A stretch of DNA of 64,000 nucleotides from G963668185 sp965237445. Its GTDB lineage: Bacteria; Chloroflexota; Dehalococcoidia; Lucifugimonadales; G963668185. Location: the NCBI GenBank assembly GCA_965237445.1, contig OZ250142.1, positions 2,542,001 to 2,606,000 on the forward strand, in the 5' to 3' direction. Both the position numbers and the translations under genes were made by a program. The notes under the pieces are model-generated. The model saw only the letters and a list, made by a program, of their open reading frames with translations. It did no database searches and was not told where the DNA came from. Numbering within the stretch: the stretch's first letter is position 1; each line of letters begins with the position of its first letter. This document shows positions 9,120 through 18,299 of this stretch, piece by piece.

Positions 9120-9236
9120 TTACTTCCCAATCCTGCGGTAGACGATCACGGCGGCAATCACGGATAGCAGGATAATGGCCCCGCTTGCCGTAATGATGCG
9201 TAGGGCTTTATTCGACAGCTCGAAAGTGTACTCCAT
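9120..9236 (-). CDS. Small single-pass membrane protein (38 aa)
   Basis: An ATG at 9236 is preceded by a strong ribosome-binding site (GGGGAGGAG). The product has a short N-terminal segment MEYTFELSNKALR, one hydrophobic helix (ASGAIILLSVIAAVIVY) and the basic tail RRIGK, then TAA. This is the layout of a small inner-membrane protein with its C terminus in the cytoplasm. No family is recognised. Support comes from the start site and the helix. Confidence 0.5.
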   Translation of the reverse strand: MEYTFELSNKALRIITASGAIILLSVIAAVIVYRRIGK

Positions 9237-9612
9237 GACTCCTCCCCTACGGCCCGCACCTTAGCGCAACGCCCCGATCATCAGCGAAGGGAGCAGGTGT
9301 GGCGTTATCTGGATGCTGACTGCTCATCACTCTGGGAACGGTTGTATGCATTCAATTCACCTCTGGTGGCTCAATTGCAGATGTTCGTGGGCCAGTCAAG
9401 ATTGCAACGGTTGTGCTGTGCGGTCTGGCAACTATTGCCAATTTGGCAGGTCCTGAGAACCGCGGGACAGTTCTGCCAGGGCCTTCCAATGCAATGTTCA
9501 CGTTACATTGAGCTTGTAGCGAAGTTTGATGTGGAGTTTCTGTTCGACCGTTAGAGGGTAAATCGCTGGACAGAAGGAAATCGATTGCCCAGAGGGCTAG
9601 GAAACTATTGGT
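9237..9612. other. Intergenic, no gene seen
   Basis: About 375 bp between the small membrane protein and the hydrolase. One 85-codon frame is present but lacks a ribosome-binding site and is Cys/Gln/Trp-rich in a way that suggests noise. Confidence 0.6.
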
Positions 9613-10365
9613 TTGGCAATCTTAAGCGTTACAGAGACCAGGTTTGAGGCCACGCCGGGTGGTCCTAATGTGTCTGCCGTGCTAGTCATGCCGGAGCTGC
9701 CAGTGGCGCTCATGGTAGTGGGCCATGGAGCCGGAGTACCCATTCACAGACCCTTGATGGTGAAGCTGGCCGAATACCTTGGGGACGGTGGTGTAGCTAC
9801 TTTTCGATACAACTATCCATACAACGAAGAGATGGATGGCGACTATGCATTCGGAATGTTGGACTCGCTCGATGTCCTTCTTGCCACGGTGAGCTCGGCA
9901 AGGGGCCACGCCAAGCGACTTGCGCCAATCCTTCCTCTATTCCTGGGAGGACGCTCCATGAGCAGCCAGCTTGTCACCGCGGCCATGGTGCGCGAGGAAT
10001 GGCCCGATGTGCTGGGGCTTGTCCTGTACGTCTTCCCGATGCGTTGGCACGACTTGTTCAGTGACACCATCGGCCACCTCCAGCATGTGCCTGTGCCGAT
10101 GGTGTTCGTTCACGGTGGCCGCGACGAACTCACTGACCTTGCTGAGCTTCAACCCGTACTGGAAGGCCTGGGATGTAAGGCAAGTCTCCACGTAGTGGAA
10201 GGGGCGGACCACTCCTACGGCATGTCTGACGGATCTGGAGATGTGGAAAGGGACGCGCTGTGCGAGATCGCATCGGTGACGGCCGCCTGGATTAGAGGGC
10301 GACTTACATTGGCCGATCGGAGAAGCGACGGTGCTGCGCCCCCTACCCGCTTGCCGTCAATGTGA
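9613..10365 (+). CDS. Alpha/beta hydrolase, KANL3/Tex30 type
   Basis: The 250-residue protein has the oxyanion-hole motif VVGHGAG (about 36-42), a nucleophile elbow in LGGRSMSSQL (about 112-121), a likely acid in VHGGRDELTD and the catalytic His in EGADHSYG. This pattern matches the small KANL3/Tex30 branch related to dienelactone hydrolases. It starts at TTG. It is monocistronic. The last 20 residues (RRSDGAAPPTRLPSM) are an unstructured extension. The substrate is unknown. Confidence 0.8.
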   Translation: MAILSVTETRFEATPGGPNVSAVLVMPELPVALMVVGHGAGVPIHRPLMVKLAEYLGDGGVATFRYNYPYNEEMDGDYAFGMLDSLDVLLATVSSARGHAKRLAPILPLFLGGRSMSSQLVTAAMVREEWPDVLGLVLYVFPMRWHDLFSDTIGHLQHVPVPMVFVHGGRDELTDLAELQPVLEGLGCKASLHVVEGADHSYGMSDGSGDVERDALCEIASVTAAWIRGRLTLADRRSDGAAPPTRLPSM

Positions 10366-10469
10366 CCGCGTCAATGTGACCGTTTGGGGCGGAGCGGCGG
10401 ACATTCGGGGATGTGGGTGCGCTCTGACGTAACTGTCCGGGCGGTCAAAGCAGTGCGATACCGCTAACG

Positions 10470-11303
10470 CTACTCTAGAACCACGTTGTCGATTAGGCGG
10501 GTACTTCCCACGAATGCGGCGATTGCGACCACGGCAGACCGTTCAACGAGATCAACCTCTTCGAACGTGTCCGGATCTACGATGCTGACGTAGTCGAGGC
10601 GAACGTCGTTCTGGGCATCGATCAGGCGGAGCATCTGCGCCTTGACCTGGACTGCGCCGGTTACACCTTCGGCGCACAATTTCTGAGCAAGGCGCAGAGC
10701 TCCATAGAGCACCCGCGCGGACTCGCGTTCACTTGCACTGAGGCGGTTGTTTCGACTACTGAGAGCTAGGCCGTCCGAGTCGCGAACGGTCGGCACGACT
10801 GCGATCTCAGCGCCGAGGTTGAGGTCGGCGTTGAGGCGCCGAATGACAGCGCACTGCTGAGCGTCCTTCTGGCCGAAGTAAGCACGGTCCGGACGTATGG
10901 CCGAGAGGAGTTTGCACACGACTGTGGCCACGCCAGCGAAGTGGCCGGGCCGGGAGGCGCCCTCCAGCCGCTCCCCCACGGCGCCCATGCAGATGCTGGT
11001 GCTAAAGCCGGGCGGGTACACATCCTCTGCCGACGGTGTGAAGGCGATGTCCGTGCCTGAAGCCGCAAACTTAGCCAGATCGCGTTCGGAGTCCCGGGCG
11101 TAGCCGTCGAAGTCGGATTGATCGTTGAACTGAGTTGGGTTGACGAACAGGCTAGTTACAACCGTTGCATTCTCAAGCCTTGCCCTGTCCATCAGGGCAA
11201 GGTGTCCCGCATGAACGGCGCCCATTGTGGGCACGAGGCCCAGCGGCCTTGTCGACGAGTCCGCAGCCTCCCGCATTTCCGCCATGGTCCGGACGACCTT
11301 CAA
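10470..11303 (-). CDS. panC: Pantothenate synthetase
   Basis: PanC condenses pantoate with beta-alanine using ATP, the last step of vitamin B5 synthesis. The 277-residue sequence shows the signature PTMGAVHAGH (HxGH nucleotide-binding motif), LFVNPTQFN, and YFGQKDAQQCAVIRRL. Length is normal. The start overlaps the end of panB by 4 bp, so panB and panC are translationally coupled. The product needed upstream, pantoate, also requires ketopantoate reductase, which is not in this window. Confidence 0.97.
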   Translation of the reverse strand: MKVVRTMAEMREAADSSTRPLGLVPTMGAVHAGHLALMDRARLENATVVTSLFVNPTQFNDQSDFDGYARDSERDLAKFAASGTDIAFTPSAEDVYPPGFSTSICMGAVGERLEGASRPGHFAGVATVVCKLLSAIRPDRAYFGQKDAQQCAVIRRLNADLNLGAEIAVVPTVRDSDGLALSSRNNRLSASERESARVLYGALRLAQKLCAEGVTGAVQVKAQMLRLIDAQNDVRLDYVSIVDPDTFEEVDLVERSAVVAIAAFVGSTRLIDNVVLE

Positions 11304-12097
11304 CTGAAACTCTCGTTCTCCGTTGGAAAGTCGCCAGCCTGTACGTCTACTACGTACTGCGTCAGGGCCTCGGTCGCGAGACGTGCCAGTTCAGCGTATC
11401 TGCCGGCGTGCTTTGGGACGAAGTTGGTGTAGAGGCCGAGAATGTCGTGCAGGACCTGAACCTGGCCGTCGCAGTGTATGCCTGCGCCTATGCCGATTGT
11501 GGGGATCCCAACCCTGGACGTGACGGCATGGGATGTTCCGGTCGTTACTCCTTCCAGAACCAGGGCGTAGGCTCCAGCACTTTCGATCGCTTCCGCATCT
11601 CTGACCAACTGTGAGGCGGCGTCCTCAGTTCTGCCCTGGATGCGGTAACCGCCGAGTTGGTTGACAGCCTGCGGGGTGAGGCCGATGTGGCCCATCACGG
11701 GGATGCCGGCGCCGACGATTCGCTCGACCGTGGCCGCCACTTGCTCGCCACCCTCAAGCTTAACCGACTGCGCGCCGCCTTCCTTCAGTAGCCGCCCGGC
11801 GTTGCGGACCGCCTCGGCAACATCGGCCTGGTAGCTCAGGAATGGCATGTCGGCAACTATGTGAGCGTCGCGGGATCCTCTCACCACTGCCCGTACGTGA
11901 TGGACCATCTCCTCCATGTTTACCGGCAGGGTGGTCTCGTAGCCTAGAACGACCTGTCCCAAGCTGTCGCCGACCAGAATGATGGGTACGCCGGCACTTT
12001 CGACTATCTGCGCCGAGGTGTAGTCGTACGCCGTCATCATGGCGATCTTCTCGCCGCGACGCTTCATCCCTTGCAGTCTACTGGTTGTGATCCTCAC
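11300..12097 (-). CDS. panB: 3-methyl-2-oxobutanoate hydroxymethyltransferase
   Basis: PanB transfers the one-carbon unit of methylenetetrahydrofolate to alpha-ketoisovalerate to make ketopantoate. Signatures are EKIAMMTAYDYTSAQ, the metal-binding VGDSLGQVVLGYETTLPV and GHIGLTPQAVNQLGGY. I choose the GTG at 12097 (protein begins VRITTSRLQGMKRRGEK), which gives 265 residues, the usual length. A longer frame to 12205 adds a low-complexity leader unlike other PanB proteins. It is the first gene of the panB-panC pair. Confidence 0.96.
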   Translation of the reverse strand: MRITTSRLQGMKRRGEKIAMMTAYDYTSAQIVESAGVPIILVGDSLGQVVLGYETTLPVNMEEMVHHVRAVVRGSRDAHIVADMPFLSYQADVAEAVRNAGRLLKEGGAQSVKLEGGEQVAATVERIVGAGIPVMGHIGLTPQAVNQLGGYRIQGRTEDAASQLVRDAEAIESAGAYALVLEGVTTGTSHAVTSRVGIPTIGIGAGIHCDGQVQVLHDILGLYTNFVPKHAGRYAELARLATEALTQYVVDVQAGDFPTENESFS

Positions 12098-12173
12098 TCT
12101 GACTCTCTTCTTAGCGGGGTCAGAGGCGGGCCCTGACCGCCCCACACAGCGATTTGGGCCGACTCTACCACAA

Positions 12174-12209
12174 GCGAGTTTGGACAAAGAGGCGAGTTTG
12201 GACAAAGAA
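12174..12209. repeat. 18-bp tandem repeat upstream of panB
   Basis: GCGAGTTTGGACAAAGAG occurs at 12174 and again at 12192 with only the last base changed. It lies about 80-110 bp upstream of the chosen panB start. A regulatory role is possible but not shown. Confidence 0.5.
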
Positions 12210-12530
12210 CGGTGGCTCTTGCCTACTCAGCGCGCAGCTGGAGTGACTCTGCCTGATGGCAATTTCCAGGCAGACCGTGGCCGGGGCATGAAGAGGCCGG
12301 ACATGACATAAACAGCATACTCGCCTGGGAAGTGAGTGCGGACCGACGTGTCTCCACCGGACTCGACTGCGGTCGGTGTGCGATTGGGCGTTGGAGACAG
12401 GAATTCACGGCCTATCGTGATGAATAGTGCAAAGTGCTGCGGGCACGTCTATGATTGTTCGCTGATACTCAGATGGAAAGCGCCATTGGAGCGCCAACAG
12501 GCTCTCTTTCTGGCAGGCATGGGAGAGCGT

Positions 12531-13550
12531 ATGTCGTTGGAACTGCTATGGCTTCAGTTTGGTGCGATCGCCGTCGCCATACTGATCGCGGCGCAGTTCA
12601 TGGCACGCTCGGCCGATGCCGTGGCCGAGAAGACGGGACTCGGACGTTCGTTCGTAGGTGTCGTGATGCTGGCGACGGCCACATCGCTTCCCGAGTTGGG
12701 CACCGGAGTAAGCTCCATTGCCTTTGTAGACTCCCCCGATCTGGCAATTGGAGATGCGTTTGGGAGCAATCTCTTCAACCTGATGATAATCGGGCTTGCC
12801 GACCTGTACTGGCGGAACGGACCTTTCCTGACAGCTGTGCGGCTCACTTCAGTCACGGTGGGAGCCCTGGGAGCGGGGCTAATCCTACTGGCAGTCGGCG
12901 CGGTGTACTTCCACAACGCAACCACTGTTATTTCTACATGGTATGTGAGCCCCATATCCGTGGCGCTTATGGTGGGCTTCCTCATCACAATGATGCTCGT
13001 ATACAGACAAGAGAAGAGCGATGGGCAAACTGCAGTGGCGGAAGAAGAGAAACATGAGGACTACGCCGACCAGAGTCTTCGGAAGGTCATCGCCGTGTAC
13101 CTGGCTTCGGCGGCCGTTGTGGTGGCGTCTGCCGTGCTGCTGGCGGAGACGGGATTCCAGGTCGCTGAAGCGATGAACTGGGAAGCGAGCTTTGTAGGAA
13201 CGCAGTTCCTTGCACTGAGCACCTCTCTTCCTGAGCTCGCTACTACCTTCGCGGCGTTGCGGCTGAACGCACCGGACCTGGCTATTACGAACCTGTTGGG
13301 CAGCAACGTTTTCAACATGGGCTTCATTCTTTTCATGGACGACATTGTGTATACGGGAGGCGTTGTCTGGAGCGCAGTATCTCCAGTGCATATCGCTGCC
13401 GGCCTTGTCGCCGTGTTTATGACAGGTGTAGTTATTGCGGGGGCGAAGATGAGGCCGAGGGGCAGGCTCGCAACGGTGTGGACGCCCGAAGGCATCGTCC
13501 TGGTGGCCTGTTACATCGGGGGCAACCTGCTGGTCTTTGCTCTCGGGTAG
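12531..13550 (+). CDS. Sodium/calcium exchanger family (CaCA) membrane protein
   Basis: This cation:proton or cation:sodium antiporter has about 10 hydrophobic segments in two homologous halves. The paired alpha repeats are visible as ATATSLPELGTGVSS with GDAFGSNLFNL in the first half, and ALSTSLPELATTFAA with TNLLGSNVFNM in the second; the acidic residues in the SLPEL motifs bind the cation. The ATG at 12531 has GGGAGA just upstream and gives 339 residues, typical of the family. An upstream extension in the same frame is not membrane-like. It is transcribed alone. Confidence 0.9.
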   Translation: MSLELLWLQFGAIAVAILIAAQFMARSADAVAEKTGLGRSFVGVVMLATATSLPELGTGVSSIAFVDSPDLAIGDAFGSNLFNLMIIGLADLYWRNGPFLTAVRLTSVTVGALGAGLILLAVGAVYFHNATTVISTWYVSPISVALMVGFLITMMLVYRQEKSDGQTAVAEEEKHEDYADQSLRKVIAVYLASAAVVVASAVLLAETGFQVAEAMNWEASFVGTQFLALSTSLPELATTFAALRLNAPDLAITNLLGSNVFNMGFILFMDDIVYTGGVVWSAVSPVHIAAGLVAVFMTGVVIAGAKMRPRGRLATVWTPEGIVLVACYIGGNLLVFALG

Positions 13551-13773
13551 CTTTGGTCAGGCTGCGGGATTTTTGCGGCCAGCGCGCCTGGGAGTGCTTC
13601 GAACGCCACTAGATTGCCTTTGGTAGCCGCGCCCTTCGACTGCCTACTGAAAGTGCAGTTGCCTCAGCCGAAGAAAACTTAATCGTTCGCTGCGTGGGTC
13701 AACGCCACTCTGTAGTCGGGTGTTGTCTGGCTAGACCCAGGTGGGCCCGACTAAGGCAAACTCCTTCCCGGCA

Positions 13774-14955
13774 TCACGGAGACTTGTGTTCGTCCCTGTA
13801 TGCTTGTTGGAAGGACCCAACGAGCGGCGGCGCATAGTCCAAATCTTCGCCGAACCGTTCTGGCCCAAGTCCACTGACGTCGAACGAACATTCGCCGTTC
13901 AACACCAACTCGCTTAGCCCCTTTCCAGCACCCGGGCTGTTGCTGAATCCCACGCCACCATACCCTGCATTGACATACATGCCATCGGGGTGGTCCAGCT
14001 TGCCAAGAAATGGAAGTCTGTCCGGCGAAACGTCCATGATTCCTGCCCAGGTCCGGAGAACTGGCAAGTGGTCGAGTCCGGGCATCAAGTCTACGAACCT
14101 CTTGGCGATTCCTCGCGTAATCAATGCCATCGTGGGCTTATGGGCTGGTCCCGCCGGATCGATCCGCTCGTATCGTCCTCCTCCAAAATGGAAGTGGCCC
14201 TTGGCGGCTTGCCTGCAGTATAGGCCCAACCCGGCGAATGTTGCGGTGGTCATTGGGGGCGCCGGAGCTGTGCAAAGTATCTCGATGCGGACCGGCTCGA
14301 TTGGCAACGTGTGTCCGACCATTTGCGACACGACCCGCGCGTACGGCCCGGCAGCATTCACCACGATGTCCGCGCTGATGTGCCCGGATGACGTCTCAAC
14401 GCCCGTGACCCTGCCGCCGGCGGTGGTGATCCCGGTTGCAGTTGTGTGCTCGTGAACTCGACCGCCCTCGCGGCGTAGTCCCCAGACCCAAGCCTGACTT
14501 GTCAACTGAGGGTTGGCCTGGCCACTGTCCGGCACATAGACACCCCCCAGAGCACTTGACGTACATGCGGGAAGGAACTCCCTGATGTCCTCCAAGTCCA
14601 GCTTGTGCGCCTCTACTCCCCACCTCTTCTTCATTTCTAGCTGTTGGGACATGCGAACCGAGTCAGTCTCAGTAAGCGCGACCGTGAGAGAACCACCAAG
14701 TACGAACTCGGTGGGTGACTCGAGCTCACGGTCCAGAGTCTTCCAGATCTCGATGGCCTTCTGGGCCAGCGGCATTCGAGCATCCTCATGGCCGTAGCCC
14801 ACTGCCCATCCTCCGTTCCTGCCGGAGGCCTCCCAGCCGGGAATTCCTCGGTCCACCAGAGTGACGTCCATGCCGCCCTTGGCAAGGAAGTAGGCTGATG
14901 AGAGCCCAATTACCCCGCCACCTATGACTACTACGTCTGCGCTGTCAAGACTCAT
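13774..14955 (-). CDS. FAD-dependent amine/amino-acid oxidoreductase (DAO family)
   Basis: The 393-residue protein belongs to the glycine/sarcosine/D-amino-acid oxidase superfamily. The FAD-binding motif VVVIGGGVIGLSSAYFLAKG is at residues about 7-26, and GRNGGWAVGYGHED follows. The late segment DGMYVNAGYGGVGFSNSPGAG closes the flavin site. The ATG at 14955 is preceded by GGGAAGG. It probably oxidises a secondary or methylated amine. It diverges from the dimethylglycine dehydrogenase-like gene at 15622, with a flavoprotein remnant between them. The exact substrate is unknown. Confidence 0.87.
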   Translation of the reverse strand: MSLDSADVVVIGGGVIGLSSAYFLAKGGMDVTLVDRGIPGWEASGRNGGWAVGYGHEDARMPLAQKAIEIWKTLDRELESPTEFVLGGSLTVALTETDSVRMSQQLEMKKRWGVEAHKLDLEDIREFLPACTSSALGGVYVPDSGQANPQLTSQAWVWGLRREGGRVHEHTTATGITTAGGRVTGVETSSGHISADIVVNAAGPYARVVSQMVGHTLPIEPVRIEILCTAPAPPMTTATFAGLGLYCRQAAKGHFHFGGGRYERIDPAGPAHKPTMALITRGIAKRFVDLMPGLDHLPVLRTWAGIMDVSPDRLPFLGKLDHPDGMYVNAGYGGVGFSNSPGAGKGLSELVLNGECSFDVSGLGPERFGEDLDYAPPLVGSFQQAYRDEHKSP

Positions 14956-15164
14956 ACGTGCCTTCCCATGCTGCCTGTATTTTGCCTGTGCTGGGCAATG
15001 CGTCAAGCGGCTACGTCTTCTAAGTGAGGTGATCGTACACAGTCCCGTCATACCGTGCTCGCTCTTCATCTGTCTCATCCTGGTTGGCAGTGACCGAGAG
15101 CGAGTTGTTTGCTGCGATCCGATCAAGCGTCAGCCGGCGAGCGGCCGCTGTGACCAACAATAGT

Positions 15165-15350
15165 CTAACCGAAGAAAAGCGGAACATCCTGTGCCAACGA
15201 GTCCATATCGAGAGGATGCTCGTCAATCATGGCGACTTTCATGCCGTCACTATCCGCCGTCAGTGCAGCGGCAGTGCCCGCTGGCCCAGATCCAATGACG
15301 GCAACCTGGACGCTCTCCTGTCTCGCATGGTTTCGCTGAAGATCAAACAT
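15165..15350 (-). pseudogene. N-terminal fragment of an FAD oxidoreductase
   Basis: The frame encodes VAVIGSGPAGTAAALTADSD and KVAMIDEHPLDMDSLAQDVP, a dinucleotide-binding N terminus like that of sarcosine oxidase alpha-type flavoproteins, then stops at TAG after about 60 residues. No continuation is convincing in any frame, so the rest of the gene appears lost. It suggests that this amine-oxidation locus was once larger. Confidence 0.6.
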
Positions 15351-15621
15351 AAGTGCGGCACAACATCGCGAGTGAGTGCTCTGCGACGAAATCAGGCCGT
15401 ATCTACCACTGCGCAGTGCAGGGTGTGGAGAAATGAGCAGTGGCCGGTCGCCATCACGGGTCAAGGCAAGGGTCAACGACTACGAAGGGCGCTAACTTGA
15501 AAAGGAAGGAGACATCCGGTTGGGAGACAGGCAATCGGCCAATCTCCAGGTTGGTCTCAACAGAGTCCGGGAGGGCGCATTGACCGCCCAGATAGGTGAT
15601 GCTAGCTTACGCAGCGAGGTT

Positions 15622-18078
15622 ATGACGAAGAAGATACCGGAACACGCCGAGGTCGTTGTCATTGGCGCGGGCATCGTGGGATGCAGCGTCGCCTATCACC
15701 TTGCCAACATGGGTTGGAAGGACGTGGTGGTACTCGAGAGAAGCACCATAGTCAGCGGAACAACCGCTCATTCTGCCGGACTTGTAACTCAACTGCGCCA
15801 TACCCGCGCATTGACGGATATCTCTCGCTATGGCGTACGGCTCTATGAGGATCTCAAGGAAGAGACCGGGCTGGACACAGGGTTTCGACAGACGGGGAGC
15901 ATCAGCGTAGCCCGAACTCAAGGCCGCATGGACGAGCTTCGACACATGATCTCCATGGCCAAGAGCTTTGGCGTGGAGATGAACGAGATCAGCCTAGACG
16001 AAGCCAAGAGGCTTTTGCCCCTGCTGAGCACCGAAGGGCTGGTGGGAGCGGTACACCTTCCCAAAGATGGTGAGACCGTGCCGGACAGCACCGCGAACGC
16101 GCTGGCCACCGGGGCAACGAATCGAGGTGTCAGGATCGTTGAGAACACCCGCGTGACCAACATACTGACCAGCAATGGTGCGGTGTCCGGCGTCTCCACA
16201 TCGCGCGGCGACATAGCATGCGATGTGGTTGTGAACTGCGCCGGCATGTGGGCCCGAGAAATCGGCCTGATGTGCGGAGTTCCCATCCCTCTCCACGCCG
16301 CCGACCACGCCTACTTTGTCACCGAACAGGTGCCGGGCGCCTCGGAGGACATGCCCTCCCTTCGCGACCCCGACGGTTACATCTACGTCCGGCGATACCC
16401 CTACGAAGGTGGAGGACTGCTGATCGGCGGCTTTGAGCCAGAGGCGGAACCTTGGGGGATGGAGGGCATACCGGACGACTTCTCCCTCCACATGCTCAAC
16501 CGGGATTGGAGTCACTACAACATCTTCATCGAAGAGGCGATGAGGCGCATACCAGCCACCGCGGAGACCGGAGTGCGCTTCAGGCTCGTAGGCCCAGAGA
16601 GCTTTACACCAGATTCACGCTACATCATGGGTGAGGCCCACGAGGTCCGGAACTTTTTCGTGGCGGCCGGGTTCAACTCCAGCGGAGTGGCGTCTGCCGC
16701 GGGCGCGGGCAAGGCCATGGCGGAGTGGATCACCGAGGGTGAGATGACGATGGACCTCTCCGAGGTGGACCTCAGCCGCTTTCAGGGTTGGGCCAACAAT
16801 CCTGCCTTCCTCCGGGAGCGTGTCTCGGAGGTGCTGGGACTGATCTACGCGATGCACTGGCCCCACAGGCAGCCGGAAACGGCTCGAGACGTCCGCCGGT
16901 CCCCCCTGCACCAGCAACTGGCGTCGCGCGGCGCCTGCTTCGGGGTCGCTGCCGGATGGGAGCGGCCCAACTGGTATGCCCCGGAGGGGGTAGAACCCAC
17001 ATACGAGTATTCCTGGGGGCGGCAGAACTGGTTTCCCCACTCGGCTAGAGAGCATATGGCCGTAAGGCAGGCCGTTGGCCTGTTCGACCAGACCTCCTTC
17101 GCCAAGTTCCTGCTTCAGGGCGCCGACGCCGAATCCGTTTTGCAACGGCTAATGGCAAACGACGTTGCCGTGGAACCAGACAAGCTTGTCTACACCGCCA
17201 TGTTGAATGCGCGCGGCGGATTTGTGTCCGATTTAACTGTAAACCGCGTGTCGGAAGACACATTCTTGATTGTCACATCCGCCGCGTCAGTAACCCGAGA
17301 CTACGCGTGGGTAAAACGACACATCCCTGATGATGCGAGAGCGACTCTCACAGACGTCTCGTCGTCCTATGCGGTGCTGAGTGTTATGGGGCCTCAATCC
17401 CGAAACCTTCTGTCCCGCCTTACCGATGCCGACCTTTCTAACGAGGCTTTCCCCTTCCTGACTTCCAAAGAGATCTACCTCGGATACGCGCCGGTGCGGG
17501 CCTGGCGGATCACCTATGTGGGTGAGTTGGGCTGGGAGCTCTATATCCCAAGTGAGTACGCCTGCAACGTGTACGAGTCGATAGTGCGGGAGGGCAACGA
17601 GTTCGGTCTGACGCACGCGGGTTATCATGCGTTGGAATCGCTTCGGTTAGAAAAGGCGTACCGAAGCTGGAGCCACGACATCGCAAACGTAGACACTCCC
17701 CTTGAGGCGGGCCTCAGTTTTGCGGTGGCCTTCGACAAGGGAGTAGATTTCATCGGGCGAGATGCTCTGCTGCGTCAGAGAGAAGCTGGCATTGAGAAGC
17801 GGCTGGCAGTATTCGTGCTGGAAGACCCAGAGCCCCTGCTGCTTGGCGATGAGCCAATCTACCGTGATGGGGTCATCGTCGGCCACACTACCTCAGGGAA
17901 CTATAGTCACGTGTTGGGACGTTCGGTGGCGATGGGCTACCTCGAAAATGCAGAGGGTGCAACACCAGGATGGATTCGCTCAGGCTCGTATGAAATCGAG
18001 GCTGCCACCGAGCGCTATCCAGCCAGCGTACGTCTGAGCCCGCCCTACGATCCAAAGGGCGAAAGATTGCGATCTTAG
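15622..18078 (+). CDS. Dimethylglycine/sarcosine dehydrogenase-like FAD-GcvT fusion
   Basis: A large two-part enzyme. The N-terminal half is a DAO-type flavin domain (AEVVVIGAGIVGCSVAYHLA, then TTAHSAGLVTQL). The C-terminal half is a GcvT-like aminomethyltransferase domain that would pass the released one-carbon unit to tetrahydrofolate (YVGELGWELYIPSEYA, LEAGLSFAVAFDKG, HTTSGNYSHVLGRSVAMGYL). The family demethylates dimethylglycine or sarcosine. I choose the ATG at 15622 because the flavin motif follows within ten residues. A TTG at 15520 has a stronger ribosome-binding site (AAGGAAGGAG) and would add 34 unremarkable residues. The protein is 818 residues from the ATG, usual for the family. 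Confidence 0.92.
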   Translation: MTKKIPEHAEVVVIGAGIVGCSVAYHLANMGWKDVVVLERSTIVSGTTAHSAGLVTQLRHTRALTDISRYGVRLYEDLKEETGLDTGFRQTGSISVARTQGRMDELRHMISMAKSFGVEMNEISLDEAKRLLPLLSTEGLVGAVHLPKDGETVPDSTANALATGATNRGVRIVENTRVTNILTSNGAVSGVSTSRGDIACDVVVNCAGMWAREIGLMCGVPIPLHAADHAYFVTEQVPGASEDMPSLRDPDGYIYVRRYPYEGGGLLIGGFEPEAEPWGMEGIPDDFSLHMLNRDWSHYNIFIEEAMRRIPATAETGVRFRLVGPESFTPDSRYIMGEAHEVRNFFVAAGFNSSGVASAAGAGKAMAEWITEGEMTMDLSEVDLSRFQGWANNPAFLRERVSEVLGLIYAMHWPHRQPETARDVRRSPLHQQLASRGACFGVAAGWERPNWYAPEGVEPTYEYSWGRQNWFPHSAREHMAVRQAVGLFDQTSFAKFLLQGADAESVLQRLMANDVAVEPDKLVYTAMLNARGGFVSDLTVNRVSEDTFLIVTSAASVTRDYAWVKRHIPDDARATLTDVSSSYAVLSVMGPQSRNLLSRLTDADLSNEAFPFLTSKEIYLGYAPVRAWRITYVGELGWELYIPSEYACNVYESIVREGNEFGLTHAGYHALESLRLEKAYRSWSHDIANVDTPLEAGLSFAVAFDKGVDFIGRDALLRQREAGIEKRLAVFVLEDPEPLLLGDEPIYRDGVIVGHTTSGNYSHVLGRSVAMGYLENAEGATPGWIRSGSYEIEAATERYPASVRLSPPYDPKGERLRS

Positions 18079-18299
18079 CTGTCTGTAGTTCTCCCAAGCA
18101 TGTCTGAACGGCAATTCGACATGCTAGTCATTGGGTGCAGGTCGATTGGCACCACCATCCAAGCCCTCACTTAGGTGTGTTCAGCGTCTCTTCTTGGCCT
18201 GCGTGGCGCAGGACACTCCGAGCCGGCAGGAATCAGTGTTGCCGTAGATGCGATTCTAGGCGGCGATGCCGGGAAGTCGTAAGGAGACCGGGTCCTGGC

